Shown here piece by piece: positions 27,015 to 37,078 of a stretch of 64,000 nucleotides of DNA; the first letter of the stretch is position 1; every line of letters begins with the position of its first letter. This DNA is from Bog-473 sp963779735 (GTDB lineage: Bacteria > Actinomycetota > Acidimicrobiia > Acidimicrobiales > RAAP-2): positions 620,001 through 684,000 of the forward strand of contig CAVZZJ010000007.1 in assembly GCA_963779735.1 (NCBI GenBank), written 5' to 3'. The notes beneath the pieces were generated by a model that worked only from the letters and a program-made list of their open reading frames with translations, was not told the origin of the DNA and searched no databases. Made by a program: the position numbers and the translations under genes.

Positions 27015-27716
27015 TCAGCTGTCTCGTCGGGGCTCGAGCGTCTCCACCCCATCACCGACCCCCACCAGCACCAGCGTCACCATCGCCGGAGGGAACAGCC
27101 CGTGCGCCACGACCCCCGGAGTGGAGCAGAATCGGGCGGAGAGCAGGTTGGGGTCGTCGATATCACCGAGGTAGTCGGCCAGCACGCCGCCGTCGGGACT
27201 GCGAGGAGCCCCACGGAGGGCGACGCCCGGCACGGACGTGAGCAACGCGTCGAGACCGAACGTCATCAGCTCGAGCGGCACCGGGGGACGCAACCGGGGC
27301 ACCATCTTGTTCGACGAGACAATGACCACGAACCGGTCCGCGGCGCCGGCCACGATCTTCTCCCTCGTGTGGGCGCCGCCGCCACCCTTGATCAACCAGC
27401 CGTGCGGATCGACCTGATCAGCGCCGTCGATGGCCAGGTCGAGCCGCCCGATCCCCTCGAAGGGAACCACCCGGAGACCCTCTGCACGAGCCAGCGACTC
27501 GGTCGCCGGGGAGGTGGCAACGCAGGAGATGTCGAGCCCTCGACGGCCGAGTGCGGGGAGGAGATAGGCCACCGTGGTCCCGGTCCCCAGGCCCACGATC
27601 ATGCCGTTCTCGACTAGGGCGGCGGCCCTCACGGCGGCCGAGCGCTTCTCCGGTTCGTGGTCCCGGCCGTTGCGGTCGCCGTGGTGGTCGTCGTGGTTGT
27701 GGTCGTCGTGGTCCAT
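27015..27716 (-). CDS. rpiA: Ribose-5-phosphate isomerase A with a His/Asp-rich leader
   Basis: RpiA interconverts ribose-5-phosphate and ribulose-5-phosphate in the pentose phosphate pathway. The family motifs are present: 'MIVGLGTGTTVAYLL' (phosphate loop), 'DLAIDGADQVD' (catalytic Asp pair), 'WLIKGGGGAHTREKIVA' (catalytic Lys and Glu). The body matches normal length (about 210 residues). Odd: the first ~22 residues are almost all His, Asp and Asn (MDHDDHNHDDHHGDRNGRDH), not part of RpiA enzymes, resembling a metal-binding tail. A start at the internal residue ~26 would remove it, but no good alternative start codon is evident. Confidence 0.9.
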   Translation of the reverse strand: MDHDDHNHDDHHGDRNGRDHEPEKRSAAVRAAALVENGMIVGLGTGTTVAYLLPALGRRGLDISCVATSPATESLARAEGLRVVPFEGIGRLDLAIDGADQVDPHGWLIKGGGGAHTREKIVAGAADRFVVIVSSNKMVPRLRPPVPLELMTFGLDALLTSVPGVALRGAPRSPDGGVLADYLGDIDDPNLLSARFCSTPGVVAHGLFPPAMVTLVLVGVGDGVETLEPRRDS

Positions 27717-27828
27717 GCCCCCAACCCTCGCGCGAAGCTAGCCATGCAGCCCGACCGGCATTGCCAGCGGGACGCACGCCCCGGATGCCGTCCCGCACGA
27801 CCACCGAAAGGTGGATCTACACTCGCAA

Positions 27829-28389
27829 ATGGCCAGATTCTTCGACAGTAACCAATACGCGATCGTGCAGGCGGCATGCGCCCGTTTGATCCCCACGGAT
27901 CGGGATCCCGGGGCCACCGAGGCCGGGGTGGTGGACTACATCGACGGCTTCCTCGGTGCGTTCACCAGTGATCCACCCCTCATCTGGGCCGGGGGGCCCT
28001 TTTCCGGGCGCGTCGGCGGGAGCCCGCGCTTCGGCGCCTTTCACCGTCTGAGCCAGCGAGATGAGCTCGCCTGGAGAACTCGGATCGAAGGGTCAAGGGG
28101 CATCCACGAGCGTGAGCGGCTGGGACCTGTGGTGGGGTTACAGGAGCGGTACCGCACCGGAGTCGAGGCGCTCGGTGAGGACTTCGCCGTCGTCTCCCCA
28201 GCGGAGCAGGATCGGCGGCTGGAGCAAAATCCCGATTTCCTGGAACTGCTGCGTGAGCATGCGTGCGAGGGGATGTACGGCGCACCCGAGTACCTGGGCA
28301 ACCGCGATCTCGTCGGCTGGCACTACATCGGTTTCGAGGGAGACGTCCAACCACGTGGCTACACCGACGACGAGGTCAGCAACCCATGA
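27829..28389 (+). CDS. Gluconate 2-dehydrogenase subunit 3 family protein
   Basis: About 186 residues beginning 'MARFFDSNQYAIVQAACARLIPTDRDPGATEAGVVDYID', the signature opening of the small subunit of membrane-type sugar (gluconate/sorbitol) dehydrogenases. Its end overlaps the start of the GMC flavoprotein gene by 4 bp (ATGA), so they form the usual small/large subunit pair. No Tat signal is evident, unlike many homologues. A GTG 18 bp earlier (27811) is an alternative start. The cytochrome c subunit that often accompanies these is absent here. Confidence 0.85.
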   Translation: MARFFDSNQYAIVQAACARLIPTDRDPGATEAGVVDYIDGFLGAFTSDPPLIWAGGPFSGRVGGSPRFGAFHRLSQRDELAWRTRIEGSRGIHERERLGPVVGLQERYRTGVEALGEDFAVVSPAEQDRRLEQNPDFLELLREHACEGMYGAPEYLGNRDLVGWHYIGFEGDVQPRGYTDDEVSNP

Positions 28390-30050
28390 CCCGAGACTTC
28401 GACGCCATCGTCGTGGGCTCGGGCCCCGGGGGTTCGACGGCCGCCGACACGCTGACTGCCGCGGGTTGGTCTGTGCTCATCTTCGAGCGCGGGAAGAACC
28501 ACCTCGTGGATCTCCAGCGGCCGTCCGAGCTCCTCCACGAGTTCTCCAATGACGAGATCAAGTACTGGAACCGCCACTTCCTCGGACCCGATCCGTGGCT
28601 CGAACCAAGGACCTTCCGCCTCGACGCGGCCGACGGGGAGCGCCTCCACGTCGGTGAGGTGAACAACCTACCGGCAACGGTCGGCGGTGGTGGCGTCCAT
28701 GCCGACGGAAAGGTGCCACGCTTCCGTGAGGACGACTTCCGGGTGCTCACCGAGCTCGGGCCGATGGAGGGCACGACCGTCGCCGACTGGCCGTTCGGCT
28801 ACGACGAACTGGAGCCCTACTACGCCGAGGCCGAGAAGCTCGTCGGGGTGGCGGGGGAAGCCGGCGCCAATCCCTTCGCCGCCTGGCGGAGCGGGCCCTA
28901 CCCCATGCCACCCGGCGCCCCGATGTACTGCGCGGTTATCACCACCGCCGCCGCCGCACGCCTGGGTTACCACCCCTATCCCGGCCCAACGGCCTGCAAC
29001 TCGGTCCCCTACGACGGCCGACCGGCCTGCAACAACTGCGGCTTCTGTGCGTTCTTCGGGTGCCCGATACACGCCAAGGGGGATCCCGTCGCATCTCTCC
29101 GGCGGGCACTCCTGACCGGCAGGGCCGAGCTGCGAGCCGAGTCGATGGTGTCGAAGATCCGGGTCACGAACGGGAGGGCCACCGGCGTGGAGTGGATAGA
29201 CGCCTTCGGAGAGCACCACGTCGAGACGGCCGGCCACGTGGTGGTGGCCGCCGGTGCGACCGAGACCCCCCGTCTCCTTCTCCTCTCGGGGCTCGATCAT
29301 CCCCAGATCGGGCGCAACCTCATGTACCACTTCCAAACCTTGACCTTCGGCCAGTTCACGATGCGCCTGCACGCCCACAAGGGACGCTCGGTGACGCATC
29401 TCCATGACGACTTCATCGTGGTGGACGACGAGGCGCGGGCCGCGGCCACCGCCGCCGGGCTTCCGTGGCTGAAGGGTGGTCTCGTCGAACATGGGGGCGC
29501 CGCCCATCCGATACTCGAGTCCAAGCTCTACCCCTGGGGACCCGAGCACAAGGACATGATGCGGTCGTCACCCCTGCGGGACCGCCTCGCCGGGCTCACC
29601 ATGCAGGGCGAGGACATGCCCCAATCCACCAACCGCATCGACCTCGATCCCGACATCCGCGATGTCCATGGGCTCCCCGTCGCCCGGATCACCTACCAGC
29701 CTCACCGCCACGAGCTCGCCGCCTCCGCCCACTACGGCCCCAAGCTCGAGGCGATCCTGCGCGAGGCCGGAGCGTTGTGGACCCGAACGACCACATCACC
29801 CCGCATCGGGCGGAAGTTCCGAGCCGGATCCCTGATGAGCTCCAGCATTCCCGCATCGCGCCACGTCACCGGCACCGTGCGCATGGGGACGGATCCGGGC
29901 GCCTCGGTGTGTGACGAGTGGGGGCGCCTCCATCACGTCCCGAACGTGGTCATCTGCGACTCCTCACCCTTCCCGACCGGAGCGGGCTACGGCCCCACGT
30001 TGACCCTCGTCGCCCTTTCCATCCGCAATTCGCGCGCGCTCACCCGGTGA
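28386..30050 (+). CDS. GMC family FAD-dependent oxidoreductase (large subunit)
   Basis: A 554-residue flavoprotein of the glucose-methanol-choline family, of the gluconate/sorbitol-dehydrogenase large-subunit type. It starts 'DFDAIVVGSGPGGSTAADTLTAAGW' (FAD dinucleotide fold, residues 4-28), has 'ATVGGGGVHADGKVPRF' (flavin region), a cysteine-rich 'CNNCGFCAFFGC' segment typical of this branch, and the C-terminal 'SRHVTGTVRMGTDPGASVCDEWGRL' with the conserved His and the 'SSPFPTGAGYGPTLTLVALSI' FAD end. It is translationally coupled to the small subunit gene. It oxidises a sugar or sugar acid and passes electrons to an unknown acceptor. Confidence 0.92.
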   Translation: MTRDFDAIVVGSGPGGSTAADTLTAAGWSVLIFERGKNHLVDLQRPSELLHEFSNDEIKYWNRHFLGPDPWLEPRTFRLDAADGERLHVGEVNNLPATVGGGGVHADGKVPRFREDDFRVLTELGPMEGTTVADWPFGYDELEPYYAEAEKLVGVAGEAGANPFAAWRSGPYPMPPGAPMYCAVITTAAAARLGYHPYPGPTACNSVPYDGRPACNNCGFCAFFGCPIHAKGDPVASLRRALLTGRAELRAESMVSKIRVTNGRATGVEWIDAFGEHHVETAGHVVVAAGATETPRLLLLSGLDHPQIGRNLMYHFQTLTFGQFTMRLHAHKGRSVTHLHDDFIVVDDEARAAATAAGLPWLKGGLVEHGGAAHPILESKLYPWGPEHKDMMRSSPLRDRLAGLTMQGEDMPQSTNRIDLDPDIRDVHGLPVARITYQPHRHELAASAHYGPKLEAILREAGALWTRTTTSPRIGRKFRAGSLMSSSIPASRHVTGTVRMGTDPGASVCDEWGRLHHVPNVVICDSSPFPTGAGYGPTLTLVALSIRNSRALTR

Positions 30051-30059
30051 GCACTCCTG

Positions 30060-30081
30060 CCCTCGTCAGCGCTGGCGAGGG
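30060..30081. terminator. Hairpin after the GMC gene
   Basis: ccctcg-t-cagc/gctg-g-cgaggg forms a near-perfect 11-bp stem with one T-G pair, 10 bp after the stop codon. There is no T-run, so termination is only probable. Confidence 0.4.
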
Positions 30082-30138
30082 CGCCCGATAGCGTTCCTTC
30101 GTGCCTGCGCCTCCCGCCAGCCTCAACATCGCAGCGTT

Positions 30139-30996
30139 GTGACTTCGTCGGTCACCCTGCCCGACGGGAGGAAACTGGCCTACGAGGAGTACGGGGATCC
30201 CGATGGGCTCCCGGTCCTGAGCTTCCACGGTGGCCTGAGCTCCCGCCTCGATGCCGCCCCCGCCCACCATGCCGCCCTGGCCCTCGGAGTCCGCATCGTG
30301 TCCCCTGACCGGCCGGGCATCGGCCACTCGACCTACCAGCCAGGCCGGCGCCTGCTCGACTGGCCCGATGACGTGACCGCCCTGACCGACGCCCTCGACA
30401 TCGACCGATTCGCCGTCTTGGGCTGGTCGTGTGGGGGACCGTATGCCGCCGTGTGCGGCGCCCACATGAACGATCGGGTCACGGCGATCGGCCTGCTGTC
30501 CAGCGCCGTGCCGTTCGAGCTCGTCGGCACGACGAAGGGTCTCGCTCGCGACGACCGGGTCCTCCTGTTCCTTGTTCGCTGGGCGCCCTGGCTGGCGTCT
30601 GCGCTGCTGCGAATATCGATCGCCGATGCCAGTGAGTTGCGCCTCTACCAGGAGATTCGACGGACCTTCCCCGCCGTCGACCGGGCCGCGTTGGATGAGA
30701 GAGGTTCGATCAGCGACGCGGTGGCCTTCGTCAAGGAGTCCGTGCGCCAGGGCACGGCGGGGTGCTTGCAGGACTACCGCATCTTTGGGGATCCTTGGGG
30801 CTTCGACCTTGGCGAGGTGACCGCGCCGGTTCACATCTGGGAGGGATCGGAGGACCACACCGGTCCACCGGAATACCGGGAACTGCTACTTCGTCGTCTC
30901 CCCCACGCCCAGCTCACAGTCGTCCCCGGCGAGGGTCACCTCTCCCTGCTGCCGCATCATGCTCGAGCCATCCTCGCTCCCCTGATCGGCGTGTGA
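30139..30996 (+). CDS. Alpha/beta hydrolase
   Basis: A 285-residue alpha/beta-hydrolase fold protein. It has the oxyanion region 'VLSFHGGLSS', 'SPDRPGIGHSTYQPGRR', the nucleophile elbow 'LGWSCGGPYA' (G-x-S-x-G with Cys after Ser), the acid near 'VHIWEGSEDHTGPPEY' and the catalytic His in 'VPGEGHLSLLPHH'. The start is a GTG. This branch (hydrolases acting on small esters, epoxides or lactones) cannot be assigned a substrate from sequence. It stands alone after the GMC pair. Confidence 0.88.
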   Translation: MTSSVTLPDGRKLAYEEYGDPDGLPVLSFHGGLSSRLDAAPAHHAALALGVRIVSPDRPGIGHSTYQPGRRLLDWPDDVTALTDALDIDRFAVLGWSCGGPYAAVCGAHMNDRVTAIGLLSSAVPFELVGTTKGLARDDRVLLFLVRWAPWLASALLRISIADASELRLYQEIRRTFPAVDRAALDERGSISDAVAFVKESVRQGTAGCLQDYRIFGDPWGFDLGEVTAPVHIWEGSEDHTGPPEYRELLLRRLPHAQLTVVPGEGHLSLLPHHARAILAPLIGV

Positions 30997-31038
30997 AGGT
31001 TCCCTGAACGGGCGTGGAACCACGGCCAGCGCGCCCGG

Positions 31039-31167
31039 TCAGGCCCGGGCACTCCTCCCGAGAAGCTCGGCCTCGATCCCCACGACATGGAGGCCCGCCT
31101 CGGCCAGCTTCCTCGCTATCTGTTCCCCACCCGGCACCATCCCGACGACGACGACATCGCAGTGCAC
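31039..31167 (-). pseudogene. N-terminal fragment of a class I flavin disulfide oxidoreductase
   Basis: A 42-codon leftward frame (GTG at 31167, TGA at 31039) encodes 'CDVVVVGMVPGGEQIARKLAEAGLHVVGIEAELLG'-type sequence: the FAD-binding dinucleotide fold that begins dihydrolipoamide dehydrogenase/mercuric reductase-like enzymes. In intact relatives 'GGECPYWGCVPSK' (redox CxxxxC) follows the 'ELVG' position; here the frame turns into unrelated residues and stops. Only the first beta-alpha-beta unit survives, so it is a truncated remnant, directly downstream of the gene ending at 31172. Confidence 0.65.
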
Positions 31168-31171
31168 CGGA

Positions 31172-31978
31172 CTACAAGTTGTGCCAGTCGGTGATGTTCA
31201 CCGGGGAGACGACGGGAGTTCCCACGTTGAGTTGGATCTGGTAGTGGTCGCCCAGGGGCAAATCCGCCGGATCCCCCTTGTACAGCTGGGGCTTCTCACC
31301 CGTGGAGCCAAAGAACACGGTGACCTTCCCATGTGCCGAGCCGACCTGTGTTGCGCTCAGGGGGACTCCCCATTCAGCGAAGAACTGGCCGAGTGTGAAA
31401 TGCAAGGAGAGGCTCGGCGACTCTACGTGGACGATCCCATCCTCGGCATGGGTGTGCAGCCAGTAGAAGCAACTCCCGGTCTCGACGAAGGGGCCATCCG
31501 GTGTCTGTACCGCCTCGAAACCGGGGATCCCCACGCCGTAGGGAATGACCCGAGCCTGACCGTTCACGAAGATCGTCACGTGGGTGTGAACATGCGAGAC
31601 CAGTTGCTCGCCGTCCTGGCACTGCACGCCGTTCAGCGTCTGCCCGGTAGCGGCGTTGGCCAATGTCGCCAGCTTCGGTCCGATGGGAATCGGAATCCCC
31701 TCCGGGCCGGGATTCGTCTTGGGAGCAGGGATCATTTGCAGGGAGGCCGGGATGGGAACGGTCTTGACACTTGCGCCCGACTGACCGCTCGTGTTGTTCG
31801 AGGACGAGCTGGTCACCAGGACGATGATGACGACGACCACCGCGATCACCCCGAACAGCGCGCCGTACCGCTTCAGGCGCTCGACCCGCTTCGCCCTCAG
31901 TTCGGCCGCCCGTCGTTCAGCGGCTCTGCGCTGGGACTCCGCCCGTCGTTGTGCCTTGGACTGCGCGCTGGTGGCCAT
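31172..31978 (-). CDS. Membrane-anchored protein with a His-rich extracellular domain, function unknown
   Basis: A 268-residue protein. A highly basic/Ala-Arg cytoplasmic segment (residues 1-38, probably helical coiled) precedes one transmembrane helix ('YGALFGVIAVVVVIIVLVTS', 38-57). The outer domain contains 'HVHTHVTIFVNGQARVIPYGVGI', 'SCFYWLHTHAEDGIVHVESP' and 'FTLGQFFAEWGVPLS', a conserved set that I know from uncharacterised actinobacterial and Chloroflexi surface proteins; the H-x-H and H-T-H-x-E/D clusters suggest metal binding (inference). A cysteine pair ('VQCQDG' and 'GSCFYW') could form a disulfide. It lies just upstream of the flavin oxidoreductase fragment. Confidence 0.7.
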   Translation of the reverse strand: MATSAQSKAQRRAESQRRAAERRAAELRAKRVERLKRYGALFGVIAVVVVIIVLVTSSSSNNTSGQSGASVKTVPIPASLQMIPAPKTNPGPEGIPIPIGPKLATLANAATGQTLNGVQCQDGEQLVSHVHTHVTIFVNGQARVIPYGVGIPGFEAVQTPDGPFVETGSCFYWLHTHAEDGIVHVESPSLSLHFTLGQFFAEWGVPLSATQVGSAHGKVTVFFGSTGEKPQLYKGDPADLPLGDHYQIQLNVGTPVVSPVNITDWHNL

Positions 31979-32331
31979 GGTGGGGCCAATCTAGCGAAAC
32001 CATCCGAGTGACCGGGATCCCCCCCCTCCCGTCGCTGGCCCACGACCCAGCGACGGTTGAAGTCGTGACCCCCCGGTTGGACCTGCGACCGACCGGCCGG
32101 CCTCTCCGTGCCGGCGAGTGGACCTCCCACCTGTCGGGTACGCGGCCCCAAACGCGTACCCGACCGCTCCAGATGACAGAATGGCCGTTCAATGGACATG
32201 CGGCGTCCCGTTGACCGACGCGACGCGGGGTCTGTCTTCATGCTTCTTCTGGTCCCCCCTGCCTCTTCGGTCCCTTCCGCCCGTTCTGCTTTGCAGGCGA
32301 TGGACAGTGGCGGGCGCGCCGGCTCAATTCC
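31979..32331. other. Intergenic region between divergent genes
   Basis: About 350 bp holding the promoters of the leftward His-rich membrane protein and the rightward GT-C-like gene. I see no gene, repeat or strong hairpin in it. Confidence 0.4.
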
Positions 32332-33573
32332 ATGACCCGCCGGCAGCGATACGACTCACCCGCAGTCCCGATGCTGGTCGCGTTGCCCGCCGCCACCCTG
32401 TTCGTCGTTCTCCGATGGTGGGTCGCGGCGCACGAGAGATTGGGAAGTTTCGTGGTGGCCGGTTCGAGGTACACCTCGAGTGCGCGCGTCCCCGACGGTC
32501 TGACCGTCGGAACCGGCTCGGGCTACGACGGTCAGTTCTACTACCGCTTGGCCTTGGACCCCTTCGACCTCGGGCGAACCGCCTTCGGGATCCGATTGGA
32601 CTCGTTCTCGCGGGTCGAACGGATGGGGTACCCGTTCCTGGCCTGGCTGGTGGCTCGCGGGCAGCACGCATCGGTGCCTCTGGCACTCGTCGTGGTCAAC
32701 GTCGTCGCCTGCGGCGTCGTCGCGCTAGCCGGTGGCTTCCTGGCAAAATCGGCCGGTCGCCATGCCCTGTGGGGTCTCGTGTTCGCGGGCTATTGGGGCT
32801 ACCTCTGGACGCTCGGGAGAGACCTGACCGAGCTCACGGCGGCCGCCTTCCTCCTGCTCGGCCTGGCCGCGATGGTCCGCCAAGCGCCCGTTCTCGGCGG
32901 AGTCGCCTTCCTCTGCGCAACGGTGAGCAAAGAGACATCCGTGCTGCTCGTTGGGACCCTGGCCCTGACTGCGTTGTACCTACGCGTGACAGAGCCGCAG
33001 CTGGTGTCCGTCCTCGCTCCCAGCGGATCGTCCCCGGCTGCGCCGGAGGAATCCCCGCCAGAGGAAACCGCGCCGGGGTACCTCGGCCGACTGACACCTC
33101 GTCGGTCCGATCTGGCATTTCTCATTCCGATTGCGGGATTCATCGTTTGGCAGCTCGTACTCCTGGACTCCACCGGCAAGCTGCCCATTTACCGGAGCGG
33201 AGGTGAAAACCTCGGCGTCCCTTTCGTCGGTCTCGCTCGCGGCCTGTCGCACTACCTACCGCTCTTCCCGACGACGGCCTCGGCTCTGTGGCTGGGCGAG
33301 CTCCTGGTCCTCACGCTCGTGATCGTGGGCGCCGCTCTGTCGTTCCGAACTGCTCCGGTCGAGTTCCGCACGCTATGGATCGTCTCCGTGCTACTGGTGC
33401 TCAGCACGGCCACGGGAATTTGGTTGGGCGATGTCGGTTTTCGGAGCCTCGATGACGCCTACCTGATGAGCTGGCTGCTGCTGCTCTACCGACGAGGGCC
33501 TATCTGGCCCTGGGGGCTGATCTGTGCCGGTACCTGGATCGTCGTCTTCGTCGAGCTCGTGAAGTTCATCTGA
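32332..33573 (+). CDS. GT-C-like polytopic membrane protein (cell-surface glycopolymer type)
   Basis: A 413-residue protein with about 9-10 transmembrane helices. The loop 'GSGYDGQFYYRLALDPFDL', with 'RMGYPFLAWLVARGQ' after it, matches a membrane family linked to cell-surface glycopolymer formation (the 'YDGQFYYRLALDP' block is its hallmark). The acidic residues of this first loop are in the place of GT-C catalytic residues. A Pro/Glu-rich cytoplasmic insertion ('SSPAAPEESPPEETAPG') interrupts the middle. Donor and acceptor are unknown. It stands alone before the carbonic anhydrase gene. Confidence 0.72.
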   Translation: MTRRQRYDSPAVPMLVALPAATLFVVLRWWVAAHERLGSFVVAGSRYTSSARVPDGLTVGTGSGYDGQFYYRLALDPFDLGRTAFGIRLDSFSRVERMGYPFLAWLVARGQHASVPLALVVVNVVACGVVALAGGFLAKSAGRHALWGLVFAGYWGYLWTLGRDLTELTAAAFLLLGLAAMVRQAPVLGGVAFLCATVSKETSVLLVGTLALTALYLRVTEPQLVSVLAPSGSSPAAPEESPPEETAPGYLGRLTPRRSDLAFLIPIAGFIVWQLVLLDSTGKLPIYRSGGENLGVPFVGLARGLSHYLPLFPTTASALWLGELLVLTLVIVGAALSFRTAPVEFRTLWIVSVLLVLSTATGIWLGDVGFRSLDDAYLMSWLLLLYRRGPIWPWGLICAGTWIVVFVELVKFI

Positions 33574-33658
33574 TCCCCCTACTCGTGGGTCTGGTGGGGC
33601 GAGTCCGGGCCGCACGGGCTCGATTGCGCGAGAGCTGTGCTGTTACGGTCTCGGGCCG

Positions 33659-34147
33659 ATGACCCAGATCGACCTCCTACTTGCCGCCAACAAGGGCTAC
33701 GCCGCGGCCCGAGCCAACGTCGCCGACCCCCGCCCGGGCCGGCGCTTAGCGGTTGTCACCTGCATGGACGCGCGAATCGACGTCTTTGCCGTCCTCGGGC
33801 TGCACCTGGGGGAGGCACACGTCGTTCGCAACGCCGGGGGGCGCGTGACCGACGATGTTCTTCGCAGCCTCGCCCTGTCGAGCCAGGTGCTCGGGGTGGA
33901 CACCGTCGTCGTCATGCAGCACACCAAATGCGGTCTCACAGGCGTGTCCGACGACGAACTACGAAAACTGACCGGCGCCGAGCTGGGCTTCTACCCCATC
34001 GATGACCATGCTGCCGCCCTGCGAGAAGACATCGCCCTCCTCACGACAAAACCGTACCTCAGCCCGCTAAAAGTGATCGCTGGATTCATCTACGACGTGG
34101 AAAGCGGAGAACTCGACGATGTCGTCTCCTGGGAGCGACCTTTTTGA
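33659..34147 (+). CDS. Beta-class carbonic anhydrase
   Basis: A 162-residue small beta-carbonic anhydrase. The zinc ligands are visible: Cys35 and Asp37 in 'VVTCMDARIDVF', His88 and Cys91 in 'VMQHTKCGL'; the 'VRNAGGRVTDDVLRSL' stretch (57-71) is the conserved active-site Arg/Gly region. This short form is common in Actinobacteria and hydrates CO2 to bicarbonate in the cytoplasm. It has no visible operon partner. Confidence 0.95.
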   Translation: MTQIDLLLAANKGYAAARANVADPRPGRRLAVVTCMDARIDVFAVLGLHLGEAHVVRNAGGRVTDDVLRSLALSSQVLGVDTVVVMQHTKCGLTGVSDDELRKLTGAELGFYPIDDHAAALREDIALLTTKPYLSPLKVIAGFIYDVESGELDDVVSWERPF

Positions 34148-34253
34148 TCAGTAGCGCGACGCTGGAAGCCGCTCCCCCGACCCGCCTGCTCTCCCCGGCC
34201 CCAGCCTCATCCCGCTCGAGATCCCCGCTCGGGGCCCTGCCCCCTCGGGTGGC

Positions 34254-35453
<1,200 letters not shown>

Positions 35454-35575
35454 CAGTGAATTGAACCAGAGGGGTGTGACACGGAAAACTGGAAGACCCA
35501 GGCCTGGGAGTCACGCCGCGATCAGAGTCACCCGAACTACCGTGTGATCGTTCGGTGGCGAGCTAAAGGAGACGT

Positions 35576-37078
35576 ATGCCATTTGATGTTGCACAGGCGC
35601 TGCGCGCTCGCCACGGCGAAAACTACACACTCCATGACGCGCACCTGAATCACCAGCTGGCACGCGTCCTCAAGACGATCGGGTTTGACCGCTTCTACGT
35701 GCGCGGCGAGGGGTCGTACCTGTTCGACGCCGAGGGTGCGCGGTATCTCGATCTCCTTTCTGGATTCGGCGTGTATGCGCTCGGCCGCAGCCACCCTGCC
35801 CTCAAGGCGGCACTCCATCAGGCCATCGATCTCGATCTCCCGAACATGGTCCAGATGGACTGCGCACTCCTGCCCGGACTGCTGGCCGAGCAACTGGTCG
35901 CTCGCTGCCCTGACAACATCAACCGCGTGTTCTTCTGTAACTCAGGTGCAGAGGCCATCGAATCGGCGATCAAGTTCGCCAGACAAGCCACCCGTCGTCC
36001 GAGAATCCTCTTCGCCGAACACGCGTTTCACGGCTTGAGCACAGGGGCACTCTCATTGAACGGTGGCGCCGACTTCCGAGAGGGTTTTGGACAGTTGCTT
36101 CCTGGATGCACGGCAGTCCCTTTCGGCGACATCTCGGCCCTTCACACGGAGCTGCGGCAAGGTGACGTCGCCGCCTTCGTCGTAGAGCCGATTCAGGGCA
36201 AGGGCGTCTACATGGCCTCGCCCGAGTACTGGAGAGAGGCAAGTGAACTTTGCCGACGATACAAGTCATTGCTGGTGATCGACGAGGTTCAGACCGGTGT
36301 CGGGCGCACCGGCAAGTTCTTCTGTTTCGAGCATTGGGATCTCAAGCCAGACATCATCACGATCTCCAAAGCCCTCTCCGGGGGTTACGTACCAATCGGC
36401 GCGATGCTGACCACGGACCGAATCTTCTCGTCCGTCTACAGCTCACTCGAGAAGGCACTGAAACATTCATCGACCTTCGGCCGCAACCAGTTGGCGATGG
36501 TGGCCGGGCTAGCCACTCTTGCCACGTTCGATGACGAAAACATCATCGAACGGGCACAGGGAACGGGCGAACGGTTCGGGGCAGCGCTCGAACCTCTGGT
36601 CGAGCGGTACGAGATGTTCCACGAAGTCCGGGGAAAGGGATTGATGATCGGTCTCGAGTTTGGTCCGCCCACATCGCGGACCCTGCGCAGGCGTTACAAC
36701 ACACTCGAGCGAATCCGACCCGCCATACTCTCCCAAATGCTCGTGGTGCCCCTCTTCCACCGGCACAGAATCTTGACACAGGTGGCTGCCGACAACGTCA
36801 ACATCATCAAACTTCTTCCGTCCCTCGTTTGCGGACAGGAAGAGGTCGATTACTTCATTGCCGCCCTCGACGACGTCCTTCATGACGCGCATCATGGCTC
36901 CGGTCTTCTGTTTGAGTTCGGCGGGACTATGGCCAAGGGCGCTCTCCGACGGTCTGGAAAGCCACGTCCTGAAGCACCGTACGAAATTCCGCCCGTTAAC
37001 GGAAAAAGGGGTGGATCCGTGCCTGGACCGGACCACGGAGAGTCCGCTGACTTGTCAGTCCCGAGTGGACCTTCATGA
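35576..37078 (+). CDS. Class III PLP-dependent aminotransferase
   Basis: A 500-residue aminotransferase of the ornithine/acetylornithine type. It has 'FFCNSGAEAIESAIKFARQAT' (cofactor phosphate loop), 'AFHGLSTGALS', 'VVEPIQGKGVYMASPEY', 'LVIDEVQTGVGRTGKFFCFEHW' (Asp contacting the pyridine N) and 'TISKALSGGYVPIGAM' (Schiff-base Lys). A low-homology tail of ~55 residues follows the domain. Its stop overlaps the start of the HpnA-like gene (ATGA), so the two are coupled. Aminotransferases of this kind beside HpnA-like dehydrogenases suggest hopanoid side-chain or related lipid amination, but sugar amination for the polysaccharide locus is equally possible (inference). Confidence 0.85.
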   Translation: MPFDVAQALRARHGENYTLHDAHLNHQLARVLKTIGFDRFYVRGEGSYLFDAEGARYLDLLSGFGVYALGRSHPALKAALHQAIDLDLPNMVQMDCALLPGLLAEQLVARCPDNINRVFFCNSGAEAIESAIKFARQATRRPRILFAEHAFHGLSTGALSLNGGADFREGFGQLLPGCTAVPFGDISALHTELRQGDVAAFVVEPIQGKGVYMASPEYWREASELCRRYKSLLVIDEVQTGVGRTGKFFCFEHWDLKPDIITISKALSGGYVPIGAMLTTDRIFSSVYSSLEKALKHSSTFGRNQLAMVAGLATLATFDDENIIERAQGTGERFGAALEPLVERYEMFHEVRGKGLMIGLEFGPPTSRTLRRRYNTLERIRPAILSQMLVVPLFHRHRILTQVAADNVNIIKLLPSLVCGQEEVDYFIAALDDVLHDAHHGSGLLFEFGGTMAKGALRRSGKPRPEAPYEIPPVNGKRGGSVPGPDHGESADLSVPSGPS

